A stretch of 64,000 bases of DNA from Roseateles depolymerans (GTDB taxonomy: Bacteria; Pseudomonadota; Gammaproteobacteria; Burkholderiales; Burkholderiaceae_C). Location of the stretch: positions 708,233 through 772,232 of the forward strand of contig NZ_QUMT01000003.1 in NCBI RefSeq assembly GCF_003387155.1, read 5' to 3'. This document shows positions 25,943 to 35,996 of the stretch, in pieces (positions within the stretch are counted from its first letter, which is position 1; each line of letters opens with the position of its first letter). Below the pieces are notes generated by a model, which made no database searches, was not told the origin of the DNA, and was given only the letters and a program-made list of their open reading frames with translations. Both the position numbers and the translations under genes were made by a program.

Positions 25943-28531
25943 TCAGCGCAGCATGCGATACAGAGTATTCCGCCCTATGCCCAAACGCCGGGCCGCCTCG
26001 GAGACATTCCCTGCGCATGCAGTCAACACCTGGCGCGCATGCGCCTGCGCGTGCTGGCGAAGCGCCTCGCCGGCCTCCGGACTGACGTCCAGGGAGGATT
26101 GCGTCGCAGGCTGGAGCTTGCGGGGCCGCGGCGCAAGACCGCTGCACGTCGCGGGGCCCTCCACCCCACGCGCACCACCCGCACCGTTCGCACCGTTCGC
26201 ACCGTTCGCACCGTTCGCACCGTTTGCACCGCTCGCACCGTTCGTACGGCTCACGCCGTTTGCGCCGTTCGCACTTCTTGCACCACCCGCACCACCGGCA
26301 CCGCCCGCCTCACCCGCTCCGCACACCCCGGCCGCCCCGTGTGCGTCCATCCCGATGCCGGTCAGGTTTTCCAACGCGCCTTGAAGGTCCTCCGGCAGAT
26401 GTTCAATCCGGATCTCTTGCTCCCAGGGCTCCAACATCGCCATCGCCACCCGCAGCGCCTGCTCCAGCTGCCGAATGTTGCCGGGCCATTCATACCGCAG
26501 CAGCGCCGTCATGAGGCTGGGCTCCATCGTCACTGCACGGGGCGTCTGCACGGCCACACGAGGCAACAGCCGCTGCACGAGCGCGGCGAAGTCCGTACGC
26601 GCTCGCAGCGGAGGCACCGTCAAGGCCAGCCCATTGATGCGGTAATACAGATCCTCCCGGAAGCGCCCTTGCTCCACCATCTCCCGCAGCGGCCGGTGGC
26701 TGGCGCAGATCAGCTGCACATCCACATTCACCGCGGCGCCGCCGCCCAGCGGCTGGACCTGCCGGTCCTGCAACACGCGCAGGAGTCGAGCTTGCATGGG
26801 CAGCGGCATGTCGCCGATCTCATCCAGGAACAGGGTGCCACCGTGCGCCTGCCGCAGGCGCCCTGTGGCACCGTCACGCGAGGCCCCGGTGAACGCACCG
26901 CCGCGGTAGCCGAACAGTTCTGCTTCGATCAGCCCTTCCGGCAGCGCCGCACAGTTAACCGCCACATAGGGCCCCTTGCAGCGCGATCCGCTGTCGTGCA
27001 CGGCGCGGGCCAGCACGTCCTTGCCGACACCGGATTCGCCTTGCAGCAGCAGCGCAATCGGCTTGTCCAGCACCTTGTGAAGGCGGCGCAGCAATTGGTG
27101 GACGGCCGGGTCGCCCAGATCCAGGGCGGCCAGGGCCGGCGGCAACTCAAGGTCCGGACGCCGGGTGGCGGCTGGGTCTCTTCCAGGCGACCCGGGATTC
27201 GGCGCCAGCAGGGAGGAAGCGTCGGCGGTGAGCTCGACAGACGTCTCGGCGCAGGTTCCGTGCTCGATAGACAAAGGGCCAATCGTGTTGACTTCGGCCA
27301 CCGGGTCGCGCTGGTCGAGTGCAGCACGGGGGGTGTCGTTGACGTTGATCTGGTCGATCTTCACTGCGCTGGAAGTGGCGAGGTTGAGGTAAGGTTGATT
27401 GGAGGTGCCAGTGCCAGTGCCAGCGTCAGTGCCTGTGCCGGCTCCAGTGGCACTGCCAGCACCAGCACCAGCACTAGCGTCAGTACCGGTGTCCTTGGCG
27501 ATGCGGGCGCCAGTGCCAGCACCGGTCGCAGCGTCCGCATCCCTCGCATGCGCCAGCGACGGCGACGGCAGACCCATGCCAACCATCCGCCGACGCCAGC
27601 CCACAGGCACGCTCGCCCGCATCCACAGCGCCGGTGCGTCGCCCTCCCGCCGCATCAGCTGCGGCGCCGCGTCGTCCATGCAGGCCCAGCGCAGCACTGC
27701 CAGCCAGTCCATCGGCAGCACCGCCTCCAGTCGAAGCGACCGAGCCGCCTCCTCGCCCAGCCAGCCCAGCGCCGTCTCATTGGCCCCAATGATCCACCCC
27801 TCTTCACTCACCGCCAGCAGCCCTTCGCCGGCCGTCCCCAGGCCCTCGCGCTCGGGATGCAATTGCAGCCGCAGCGCATCCGCATGGCGCGTCTGGAACA
27901 GCCGGTGCTCGACCGACCGGGCCGCCATCCTCACCAGCGCCAGCGTGTGGCGATGAAAACTCCGCTGCTCGCCGGAAATGTCCAGCACCCCCAGCACCCG
28001 CCCCTGCGGGTCGCGGATCGGCGCTGCGGTGCAGCTGAGGAAGCCGTTGCGCTCCAGGTAGTGCTCACCGCCCATCACCGCCACCGGCCGCCGCTCCACC
28101 AGCGCCGTCCCGATGGCATTGGTCCCGCGCCACCGCTCGTCCCAGATGGCCCCCGGCCTCAGCGCCACGCGCTGGGCACGGTCCACGAACCGGCCGTCTC
28201 CCAGCGCCTGCAGCAGCAGCCCCTGGCCGTCAGAGAGGATGACCAGCCCGTCGCTGTCCCGCGTCTGGGCAAACAGGTCCTGCATCACCGGCCGCGCATG
28301 GGCCACCAGTTCATGCTGCTGCTCAAGCGCCCGCATCAGCTGCGCCGACGATGCATGCGGCGCCCCGGGCGTGCGTCCCACTGGACTGAGCCCGGCCGCA
28401 TGGCTGCGCAACCAGCTGCGGCACAGGCCCGCGTCCGGCAGGTTCAGGCGCAGTTCGCCGGTCTCCAGCAGTTCCCGCCGGGCGGCACGCAGCCGGCTCG
28501 GCGCCACGGCGGCGATCGAGGTCTTGGACAT
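25943..28531 (-). CDS. Sigma-54-dependent activator (AcoR-like, GAF-AAA+-Fis)
   Basis: An 862-residue enhancer-binding protein. The N-terminal GAF-type sensor contains WRGTNAIGTALVERRPVAVMGGEHYL, followed by a PAS-like part. The AAA+ core (about 490-720) has Walker A GESGVGKDVLARA, the sigma-54 contact loop GAFTGAS and Walker B GGTLFLDEIGD. The protein ends in a Fis helix-turn-helix, NVSEAARRLGIGRNTLYRML. Two low-complexity linkers, one Gly/Thr/Ala-rich before the AAA+ domain and one of (Gly-Ala-Asn) repeats before the Fis domain, are unusual. AGGAGA precedes the ATG at 28531. It is divergent from the aldehyde dehydrogenase gene, which has a sigma-54 promoter. Confidence 0.92.
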   Translation of the reverse strand: MSKTSIAAVAPSRLRAARRELLETGELRLNLPDAGLCRSWLRSHAAGLSPVGRTPGAPHASSAQLMRALEQQHELVAHARPVMQDLFAQTRDSDGLVILSDGQGLLLQALGDGRFVDRAQRVALRPGAIWDERWRGTNAIGTALVERRPVAVMGGEHYLERNGFLSCTAAPIRDPQGRVLGVLDISGEQRSFHRHTLALVRMAARSVEHRLFQTRHADALRLQLHPEREGLGTAGEGLLAVSEEGWIIGANETALGWLGEEAARSLRLEAVLPMDWLAVLRWACMDDAAPQLMRREGDAPALWMRASVPVGWRRRMVGMGLPSPSLAHARDADAATGAGTGARIAKDTGTDASAGAGAGSATGAGTGTDAGTGTGTSNQPYLNLATSSAVKIDQINVNDTPRAALDQRDPVAEVNTIGPLSIEHGTCAETSVELTADASSLLAPNPGSPGRDPAATRRPDLELPPALAALDLGDPAVHQLLRRLHKVLDKPIALLLQGESGVGKDVLARAVHDSGSRCKGPYVAVNCAALPEGLIEAELFGYRGGAFTGASRDGATGRLRQAHGGTLFLDEIGDMPLPMQARLLRVLQDRQVQPLGGGAAVNVDVQLICASHRPLREMVEQGRFREDLYYRINGLALTVPPLRARTDFAALVQRLLPRVAVQTPRAVTMEPSLMTALLRYEWPGNIRQLEQALRVAMAMLEPWEQEIRIEHLPEDLQGALENLTGIGMDAHGAAGVCGAGEAGGAGGAGGARSANGANGVSRTNGASGANGANGANGANGANGAGGARGVEGPATCSGLAPRPRKLQPATQSSLDVSPEAGEALRQHAQAHARQVLTACAGNVSEAARRLGIGRNTLYRMLR
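26182..26244 (-). repeat. Seven tandem 9-bp units in the activator gene
   Basis: Units of CACCGTTCG (plus strand), the first four perfect and the last three with single changes, encode the (Gly-Ala-Asn) linker. Nine-bp units keep the frame when copy number changes. Confidence 0.9.
27405..27500 (-). repeat. Degenerate GCCAGT-type repeat in the activator gene
   Basis: Imperfect 6-bp units around GCCAGT (plus strand) encode the Gly/Thr/Ala/Asp-rich linker between sensor and AAA+ domain. Confidence 0.6.
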
Positions 28532-28586
28532 CGCTTGTCTCCTGGCGGCGGTTGATGCCTGGCGCCGCAGCGTCCAGGCTCCGCAC

Positions 28587-28603
28587 TGTTCCATCGTGGA
28601 ACA
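28587..28603. promoter_or_regulatory. Candidate enhancer site 1 of the sigma-54 activator
   Basis: TGTTCC-ATCGT-GGAACA, a perfect palindrome 160 bp upstream of the sigma-54 promoter. Confidence 0.65.
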
Positions 28604-28605
28604 CC

Positions 28606-28631
28606 TGTTCCTGCTGCGTGAAAGCGGAACA
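28606..28631. promoter_or_regulatory. Candidate enhancer site 2 of the sigma-54 activator
   Basis: The same half-sites TGTTCC (28606-28611) and GGAACA (28626-28631) occur again, now 14 bp apart. The four half-sites in 45 bp suggest a multimer-binding upstream activating sequence. Confidence 0.6.
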
Positions 28632-28761
28632 GGTGCACCCCGGCATCCTCACCCTTCCCGCGCCGGATGGGAAGAGGCTTTACGCAGCCCTGCCCCCGGC
28701 TTGACCCAGGTTCCGGCGGATTCGCGTTGGACCGAGGCCGTTTCCGCGCCAGGGCCGTCGC

Positions 28762-28777
28762 TGGCACGGTGTCTGCA
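28762..28777 (+). promoter_or_regulatory. Sigma-54 (-24/-12) promoter of the aldehyde dehydrogenase gene
   Basis: TGGCACG-GTGT-CTGCA has the invariant GG at 28763-28764 and GC at 28775-28776 with 10 bp between. It lies 40 bp before the start codon and 130-190 bp after the TGTTCC/GGAACA sites. Confidence 0.8.
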
Positions 28778-28816
28778 ATGTCCATCCCGCCCATCAACCA
28801 ACAACGGAGACCGTCC

Positions 28817-30337
<1,521 letters not shown>

Positions 30338-30387
30338 TGGGCTTCGTCTGAGGCCAGGGCCTGCCCCGCCGCACCGCGTGGCCGGGC

Positions 30388-31938
30388 TCAGCTCAGGCGG
30401 AACACGGACACCGCCTGCACCAGCTGCGTGGCCTGCTTCTCCAGGCTGTCGCTGGCGCCGGCGGACTGCTGCACGAGCGCAGCGTTTTGCTGGGTGGTCT
30501 TGTCCAGGTCGCTGACGGCCGCGCTGACCTGGGCAATGCCGGACGCCTGCTCCCGGGTCGCATGCCCGATGGAGGAGATCAGCCCGCTCACCCGCTGGAT
30601 CTGCTGCACGATGTCGTTCATGGCGCGGCTGGCCTCGTGCACCTGACGTCCGCCCGCCTCGACCCGCTCGACGCTGTCGCCGATGAGCGTCTTGATCTCC
30701 CGGGCGGCCTCGGCGCTGCGCTGCGCCAGACTGCGCACTTCGCCGGCCACCACCGCAAAACCCCGTCCCTGCTCGCCCGCCCGCGCCGCCTCGACGGCCG
30801 CATTGAGCGCCAGGATGTTGGTCTGGAAGGCAATACCGTCGATCACGCCGATGATGTCGCCGATCCGCTTGCTGGAGGCGGTGATGCCTTCCATGGTGGT
30901 GTTGACCTCCCGCACCACATCCCCGCCCTGCGCCGCGGCGGCCGTGGCCTGCACCGCGAGTTCCTCGGCCTGCTTGGCCGCGTCGGCATTGCTCTTGACC
31001 GTGGCACTCATCTGTTCCATGGAAGCGGCCGTCTGCTCCAGGCTGGCGGCAGCCTGCTCGGTGCGGGCACTGATCTCGTTGTTGCCGGTGACCAGATGAC
31101 CGCTGGAGGACTTCACCGTGACCACCTGGTCCGCGATGTCGTCGATGACCCAGCGGAACATCAGCCCCAGCTGATTGACCGAGCGCAGGGCCATGCCGAT
31201 TTCATCGACCCGGTCGAAATCCACTCCGTCGCGCGCATCGCCGCCCGCCACCCGGCGGGCATGCTCGGCCAGCGTCTGCACCGGGCCGATCACCTGCTGC
31301 TCCACGAAGGCCATGGCGGCCAGCCCGACCAGCACCAGCGCCGCCGTCCAGCCCAGGGAAGCCGTCAGGCTGGACGCGCTGGCGAGTTGGGCAGCGACGG
31401 CCAGCACGAGCAGCACCAGCATCGGCAGCCTCAGCCGCCAGCGCACGGGCAGGGTCTTGCGCCAGTTGCCCAGCCCGGCCAGTCCACTGCGCAGCACGAC
31501 GCCTTCGTGAAAGCGCACGCCCTGGGCCTTGCCTTCCCGCATGTCCTTGTAGAGCGCCTCGGCGCCGGCCACCTCTTCGGCGGAGGGCTTGGTGCGCACC
31601 GACATGAAGGCAATCGGCCGGTCGTTGCGCAGGATGGGCGTGGCATTGGCCCGCACCCAGTAATGGTCGCCATTCTTGCGGCGGTTCTTCACCAGGCCGG
31701 TCCAGCTGCGCCCGGCCTGCAGCGTGGCCCACATGTCGCGGAAGGCCTCCGGCGGCATGTCAGGGTGGCGAATCATGTTGTGCGGCTGCCCAGCCAGTTC
31801 TTCCGAACTGTAGCCGCTGGCCTCGATGAAGGCGTCGTTGGCATAGCGGATGTAGCTCTGGGTGTCCGTGGTGGACATGAGCGTTGAATCGTCCGGGATG
31901 TCATAGGCCTGTTGGGTCACCGGCAGGTTTTGGCGCAT
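30388..31938 (-). CDS. PAS-containing methyl-accepting chemotaxis protein (Aer-like)
   Basis: The 516-residue protein begins with a PAS domain (about 15-120; [33 protein letters not shown]) like that of the aerotaxis receptor Aer. Two hydrophobic segments (about 170-215) anchor it in the inner membrane, with a HAMP-like stretch after them. The cytoplasmic signalling hairpin has the conserved tip [20 protein letters not shown]. There is no periplasmic ligand domain, so it should sense redox or energy state if it binds FAD; this is inferred from the family. AGGAGG lies upstream of the ATG. It is convergent with the aldehyde dehydrogenase, 50 bp away, and stands alone without other che genes. 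Confidence 0.93.
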   Translation of the reverse strand: MRQNLPVTQQAYDIPDDSTLMSTTDTQSYIRYANDAFIEASGYSSEELAGQPHNMIRHPDMPPEAFRDMWATLQAGRSWTGLVKNRRKNGDHYWVRANATPILRNDRPIAFMSVRTKPSAEEVAGAEALYKDMREGKAQGVRFHEGVVLRSGLAGLGNWRKTLPVRWRLRLPMLVLLVLAVAAQLASASSLTASLGWTAALVLVGLAAMAFVEQQVIGPVQTLAEHARRVAGGDARDGVDFDRVDEIGMALRSVNQLGLMFRWVIDDIADQVVTVKSSSGHLVTGNNEISARTEQAAASLEQTAASMEQMSATVKSNADAAKQAEELAVQATAAAAQGGDVVREVNTTMEGITASSKRIGDIIGVIDGIAFQTNILALNAAVEAARAGEQGRGFAVVAGEVRSLAQRSAEAAREIKTLIGDSVERVEAGGRQVHEASRAMNDIVQQIQRVSGLISSIGHATREQASGIAQVSAAVSDLDKTTQQNAALVQQSAGASDSLEKQATQLVQAVSVFRLS

Positions 31939-32167
31939 CGGGTCCTCCTTCTTTGTGGATGCAGTGGGCCGTCCGGCTCCGGGTTGGCGTGTCGGGGCGT
32001 TGCCCGCGGCAGCACTCGAGACAGGGACGCCTACACAAATTTTGCGTCTTTTGTTTCAGCGTCTAACAAGGTTATGCCAACGCCGTGCGCAGCGGAACTC
32101 TGCGCGTCCACTGCTTTGAGAATCGACAAACTTGCGCAGTCAGCAATTCACGGTTTCCGGTTTTAAG

Positions 32168-32203
32168 GACATTTGTCTTTTTGTTCAAACAAATGTCTAG
32201 AAT
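32168..32203 (+). promoter_or_regulatory. psuK promoter with overlapping palindromic operator
   Basis: Perfect 9-bp inverted repeats GACATTTGT (32168-32176) and ACAAATGTC (32189-32197) span a promoter TTGTCT (32174-32179), an 18-bp spacer and TAGAAT (32198-32203). The hexamer ends 6 nt before the psuK ATG, so the transcript should start at the A of the start codon. Confidence 0.65.
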
Positions 32204-32209
32204 CGCCGC

Positions 32210-33295
32210 ATGAACAGTTCCAAGGACCAGTTGCTCGCCCTGGTCGAAGCCAATCCCTTCATCACCCAGCAGGCCCTGGGCGAGGCACTCGGTCTTTCCC
32301 GCTCGGCGGTGGCCGGCCATCTGGCGCAGCTGGTGAAGGACGGCCGCATCCTCGGGCGCGCCTATGTCCTGCCCAGCCGGCAGCCGGTGGTCTGCATCGG
32401 CGGGACCAATCTGGACCGCAAGCTGCGCTCGCTGGAGGCGCCACGCCTGGGCAGCTCCAACCCCGCCCGGCAGTTCGAATCACCCGGGGGCGTGGCCCGT
32501 AACATCGCGGAGAACCTGGCGCGGGTGGGGCTGCCGGTCCACCTGCTCACCGCCGTCGGACGGGATGCCGCCGGGCAGGCCCTGCTGGCGGAGCTGCAGA
32601 CGCTGGGGGTGGACTGCTCCGGCTGCCTGCAGGCGGCCGACGCGCCCACCGGCAGCTACACCGCCGTCCTGGACGAGCAGGGCGACCTGATGCTGGCCAT
32701 GGCCGACATGGCCCTGACCGACCGGCTGGACACCGACTTCATCCGGCGCTGCGCGCCCCATCGCGCCGCCGCCCGCTGGCTGGTGGCCGACCTGAACCTG
32801 CCAGCGCCCTCGCTCGCGCTGCTGCAGGAAGAAGCGAAGGCCCGCCAGCAGCACCTGGTGGTGGTGGCCGTGTCGGCGCCCAAGATGCAGCGCCTGGGCC
32901 CCACGCTGGAAGGCATCGACCTGCTGGTGCTCAATCGCACGGAGCTCTCCGCGCTGCTGGGCCAGCCGCTGGAGACCGACGCCGCGCTGCGGGACGCGTG
33001 GTTGACACTGCGCTCGCGCGGCCTTCGGCGACTGGTGATGAGCGACGGCGCCAACGGCGTTCGCTTCAGCGAAGGGGAGGCCCTGGCCTCGCTGGCGGCG
33101 CCCAAGGTGCCGCGCAGTCGGATGCGCGAGGTGACCGGCGCCGGAGATGCCCTGTCCGCCGGCATCGTGGCGGCACTGCATGGCCAGCCGGAGGACCTGC
33201 GCGCCGCCTGCAGGCTGGGTCTCACGATGGCCGCCCTGACGCTGCAGACGGACGCCACGGTCAGCCGCGAGCTCAGTCCGGCCTTGCTGGCCTGA
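32210..33295 (+). CDS. psuK: Pseudouridine kinase with N-terminal helix-turn-helix (PfkB family)
   Basis: A 361-residue protein. Residues 1-50 form a winged-helix DNA-binding domain (FITQQALGEALGLSRSAVAG, then HLAQLVKDGRILGRAYVL). A PfkB sugar kinase follows, with CIGGTNLDRK, GGVARNIAENLARVG and the C-terminal signature MREVTGAGDALSAGIVAALHG that holds the catalytic Asp. It would phosphorylate pseudouridine, giving the substrate of PsuG encoded downstream. The kinase-HTH fusion suggests it may also regulate its own promoter, which carries a perfect palindrome. There is no Shine-Dalgarno, and the -10 lies 6 nt from the ATG. Confidence 0.88.
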   Translation: MNSSKDQLLALVEANPFITQQALGEALGLSRSAVAGHLAQLVKDGRILGRAYVLPSRQPVVCIGGTNLDRKLRSLEAPRLGSSNPARQFESPGGVARNIAENLARVGLPVHLLTAVGRDAAGQALLAELQTLGVDCSGCLQAADAPTGSYTAVLDEQGDLMLAMADMALTDRLDTDFIRRCAPHRAAARWLVADLNLPAPSLALLQEEAKARQQHLVVVAVSAPKMQRLGPTLEGIDLLVLNRTELSALLGQPLETDAALRDAWLTLRSRGLRRLVMSDGANGVRFSEGEALASLAAPKVPRSRMREVTGAGDALSAGIVAALHGQPEDLRAACRLGLTMAALTLQTDATVSRELSPALLA

Positions 33296-33320
33296 CGCCA
33301 CTGACGCCACTGACGCCACC
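33296..33320 (+). repeat. Short tandem repeat between psuK and psuG
   Basis: The 9-bp unit CTGACGCCA is repeated, starting in the last codons of psuK and filling part of the 69-bp gap. Confidence 0.6.
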
Positions 33321-33364
33321 CTTCTCTGCCCCCCGACCCTTTGTCGATTGAACGAAAGCCCCTC

Positions 33365-34312
33365 ATGACTGCCTCCACGCCCCTGACCCGCCCCGACGCC
33401 CAGTCCCTGGTCGCCTTCTCTCCCGAGGTGGCCGCCGCGCGGGAGGCCGGCCGTCCGATCGTGGCGCTGGAGTCCACCATCATTTCGCATGGCATGCCCT
33501 ATCCCCAGAACGTGCAGACGGCGCGCGAGGTGGAAGCCATCATCCGCGACCATGGCGCCGTGCCCGCCACCATCGCCGTGCTGGACGGACGCATCCGCAT
33601 TGGCCTGGACGACGCCCAGCTGGAACTGCTGGGTCGCTCGCCCGAGGCGATGAAGCTCAGCCGCCGGGACCTGCCCTACGCCCTGAGCGCCGGACGCATC
33701 GGCGCCACCACCGTGGCCGCCACCATGATCTGTGCCCACCTGGCCGGCATCGAAGTGTTCGTCACCGGCGGCATCGGTGGCGTGCATCGCGGCGCCGAGA
33801 CGTCCTTCGACATCTCTGCCGACCTGCAGGAACTGGCCCGCACCCCGGTGGCGGTCGTGTGCGCCGGGGCCAAGAGCATCCTGGATCTGCCGCTGACGCT
33901 GGAATACCTGGAAACGCATGGCGTGCCGGTGGTGTCGGTCGGGCAGGACAACTTCGCCGCCTTCTACACGCGGGACAGCGGGCTGAAGGCGGACTTCCGC
34001 ATCGATGCTGCTGTGCAGCAGGCGGCTTTCCTGCGCACCAAGTGGGCCCTGGGTCTGAGCGGTGGCGTGGTGATCAGTAACCCCGTGCCGCACTCGGACG
34101 AGATGCCGGCCGTGCGCATCCAGGGTTTCATCGAACAGGCCCTGGCCGAAGCGCAGGCCGGTGGCATCAGTGGCAAGGCGGTGACGCCCTACCTGCTGGC
34201 CCGCATCAAGGACCTGAGCGGCGGCGCGAGCCTGGCCACCAACATCGCGCTGGTCAAGCACAACGCCAAGGTCGGCGCGGCACTCGCGGTGGCGCTGGCG
34301 CAGCAGCGCTGA
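33365..34312 (+). CDS. psuG: Pseudouridine-5'-phosphate glycosidase
   Basis: PsuG splits pseudouridine 5'-phosphate into uracil and ribose 5-phosphate. The 315-residue protein has the family blocks VALESTIISHGMPYPQN, GGIGGVHRGAETSFDIS (metal and phosphate site), VCAGAKSILDLPLTLEYLE and KTVT-like KAVTPYLLARIKDLSGGASL. It follows psuK at 69 bp, presumably in one transcript. The ATG at 33365 is used; an upstream TTG at 33341 has no support. Confidence 0.95.
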   Translation: MTASTPLTRPDAQSLVAFSPEVAAAREAGRPIVALESTIISHGMPYPQNVQTAREVEAIIRDHGAVPATIAVLDGRIRIGLDDAQLELLGRSPEAMKLSRRDLPYALSAGRIGATTVAATMICAHLAGIEVFVTGGIGGVHRGAETSFDISADLQELARTPVAVVCAGAKSILDLPLTLEYLETHGVPVVSVGQDNFAAFYTRDSGLKADFRIDAAVQQAAFLRTKWALGLSGGVVISNPVPHSDEMPAVRIQGFIEQALAEAQAGGISGKAVTPYLLARIKDLSGGASLATNIALVKHNAKVGAALAVALAQQR

Positions 34313-34672
34313 TCGCCGGCGCGCTCCGCGTCATTCGCCCTCCCCTCGCTGGTCTGCGCATCACTGGCCTGAACATCACGGGCCTGCACGTCGCGGGCCT
34401 GCGCGTCACTCGCGCTTCATGACACCTCCGTGACAGGGAGGCGCGCCGCCTGCCCTGGACGGAAAGACCTTCAAGCCCCTTCGGACAAGCCGCAGCATCA
34501 TGACGTCCGGCACCCCCGCGCCTGCGAAAACTTCCCGCTGGCGGACAGTGCCTCGCTCCAATCGCACAGGTTCGCCGGGACAATCCGGTCATTAACGGAC
34601 CCGAAACAATGGTCAGCAAACGCTGCCCTAAGCTTTCGCGCCCTGCCAGCCGTCGTTGGAGAAAGTCTAAGC
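34313..34672. other. Intergenic region before the efflux genes
   Basis: No gene is seen in 360 bp. At about 34358-34408 there are imperfect 15-bp repeats of the type ATCACNGGCCTGNNC. No regulator gene adjoins the efflux pair. Confidence 0.5.
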
Positions 34673-35986
34673 ATGCGCCGCAAGCCTGTTGTCCTGTCGC
34701 TGATCATCGTTCTGCTGCTCGCCGGCGGCGCGTGGTGGTGGAAATCCCGCGGCTCGCAGACAGCGCAGGCGCAAGCCGGTCAGGGGTCGGCAGCGGCGCC
34801 CGGCGCTCGGGCCTCGGGCGCTGGCGGTGTGCAGACGGTGGGCGTGGTGACGGCCCGCCAGCAGGATGTGCCGGTGGTGGTGGAAGCCAGCGGCACGGTG
34901 GCCGCGCTGAACCAGGTCGACATCCGGCCCCAGACCACCAGCACCGTGCAGGACGTGCTGGTGAAGGACGGCCAGTCGGTGACCAAGGGCCAGTTGCTGT
35001 TCCGCTTTGACGGCCGGGCCGACCGCGCCAATCTGGACAAGGCCCGCGCGCAGCTGGCGCGCGACAAGGCCGCCCTGGCGGACCTGCAGCGCCAATACAA
35101 CCGCGCCAAGGAATTGGTGGACCAGAAGTTTGTCTCGCAGAGTGCGCTGGACACCGCCCTGGCCAACCTGGAAGGCGGCCGCAGCCTGGTCACCGCCGAT
35201 GAAGCGGCCGTGCAGTCGGCCCAGGTCGCCCTGAGCTACAACGAGATCCGCGCTCCCTTCAGCGGCCGCGCTGGTGCCGTCAATGTCTGGCCGGGCAGCC
35301 TGGTGCAGGCCAGCGCCACCGGCACGCCGCTGGTGAACATCGTGCAGATCGACCCGGTCGGCATCACCTTCAACCTGCCGGAGACCGAGCTTGCCCCGGT
35401 GCTGGAAGCCATGCGCCCTGGCGCTGATGGCGCCCGTCCCACACCGCCGGAAGTGCTGGTCATGCAGGCCGGCATCGACGCCGGCAAGACCACTGCCAAG
35501 ACGGAACCGGTGGCCCGCGGCAAGCTGATCTTCGTGGACAACCTGGTGGACGCCAGCACCGGCACCATCAAGCTCAAGGCGGAGTTCGAGAACAAGCAGC
35601 AAAAGCTCTGGCCCGGCCAGTACCTGCGGGTGCGCATGCTGCTGCGCACCATCAAGAACGCGGTGGTGATTCCGCAGGCGGCGGTGATCCTGCGCGGCAC
35701 CGATCGCCAGGTGTATGTGGTGGGTCCGGACAAGACGGCCCAGCTCAAGACGGTGCGCCTGCGTTATGTCTTCGGCGAGATGGCGGTGGTGGACGGCGTG
35801 GAGCCGGGCGCGACCGTGGTGCTGGACGGCAAGCAGAACCTGCGCCCTGGCGTGCAGGTGCGCACCCAGCCGGCGGCGGTCGACCCGGCCGCCGCCGCTC
35901 GCCAGCAGGCGCAAGCCTCCGAAGCTGCCGCCACCCGAGTGGCCGCAGCCTCCGGCGCCGGCAAGACCGACGCCAGCGGCGAATGA
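34673..35986 (+). CDS. RND efflux periplasmic adaptor (membrane fusion protein)
   Basis: A 437-residue HlyD/AcrA-family adaptor that joins an RND pump to an outer-membrane channel. The N-terminus has a single membrane anchor (VVLSLIIVLLLAGGAWWW). The lipoyl/barrel-sandwich halves are VEASGTVAALNQVDIRPQTT and YNEIRAPFSGRAGAVNVWPG; between them lies a coiled-coil hairpin (RAQLARDKAALADLQRQYNR). An Ala-rich tail ends the protein. GGAGAAAG precedes the ATG at 34673. It is 10 bp upstream of the pump gene, so the two form an operon. It is MdtA-like; the substrate is unknown. Confidence 0.92.
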   Translation: MRRKPVVLSLIIVLLLAGGAWWWKSRGSQTAQAQAGQGSAAAPGARASGAGGVQTVGVVTARQQDVPVVVEASGTVAALNQVDIRPQTTSTVQDVLVKDGQSVTKGQLLFRFDGRADRANLDKARAQLARDKAALADLQRQYNRAKELVDQKFVSQSALDTALANLEGGRSLVTADEAAVQSAQVALSYNEIRAPFSGRAGAVNVWPGSLVQASATGTPLVNIVQIDPVGITFNLPETELAPVLEAMRPGADGARPTPPEVLVMQAGIDAGKTTAKTEPVARGKLIFVDNLVDASTGTIKLKAEFENKQQKLWPGQYLRVRMLLRTIKNAVVIPQAAVILRGTDRQVYVVGPDKTAQLKTVRLRYVFGEMAVVDGVEPGATVVLDGKQNLRPGVQVRTQPAAVDPAAAARQQAQASEAAATRVAAASGAGKTDASGE

Positions 35987-35996
35987 AAGGTCCGGC

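Noticed and set aside
25811..26244. CRISPR array
   Set aside because: Units are 9-12 bp, contiguous, and without spacers; no cas genes are present.
26039..28555. Long plus-strand frame opposite the sigma-54 activator
   Set aside because: Low-complexity shadow; the minus strand has intact AAA+ and Fis motifs.
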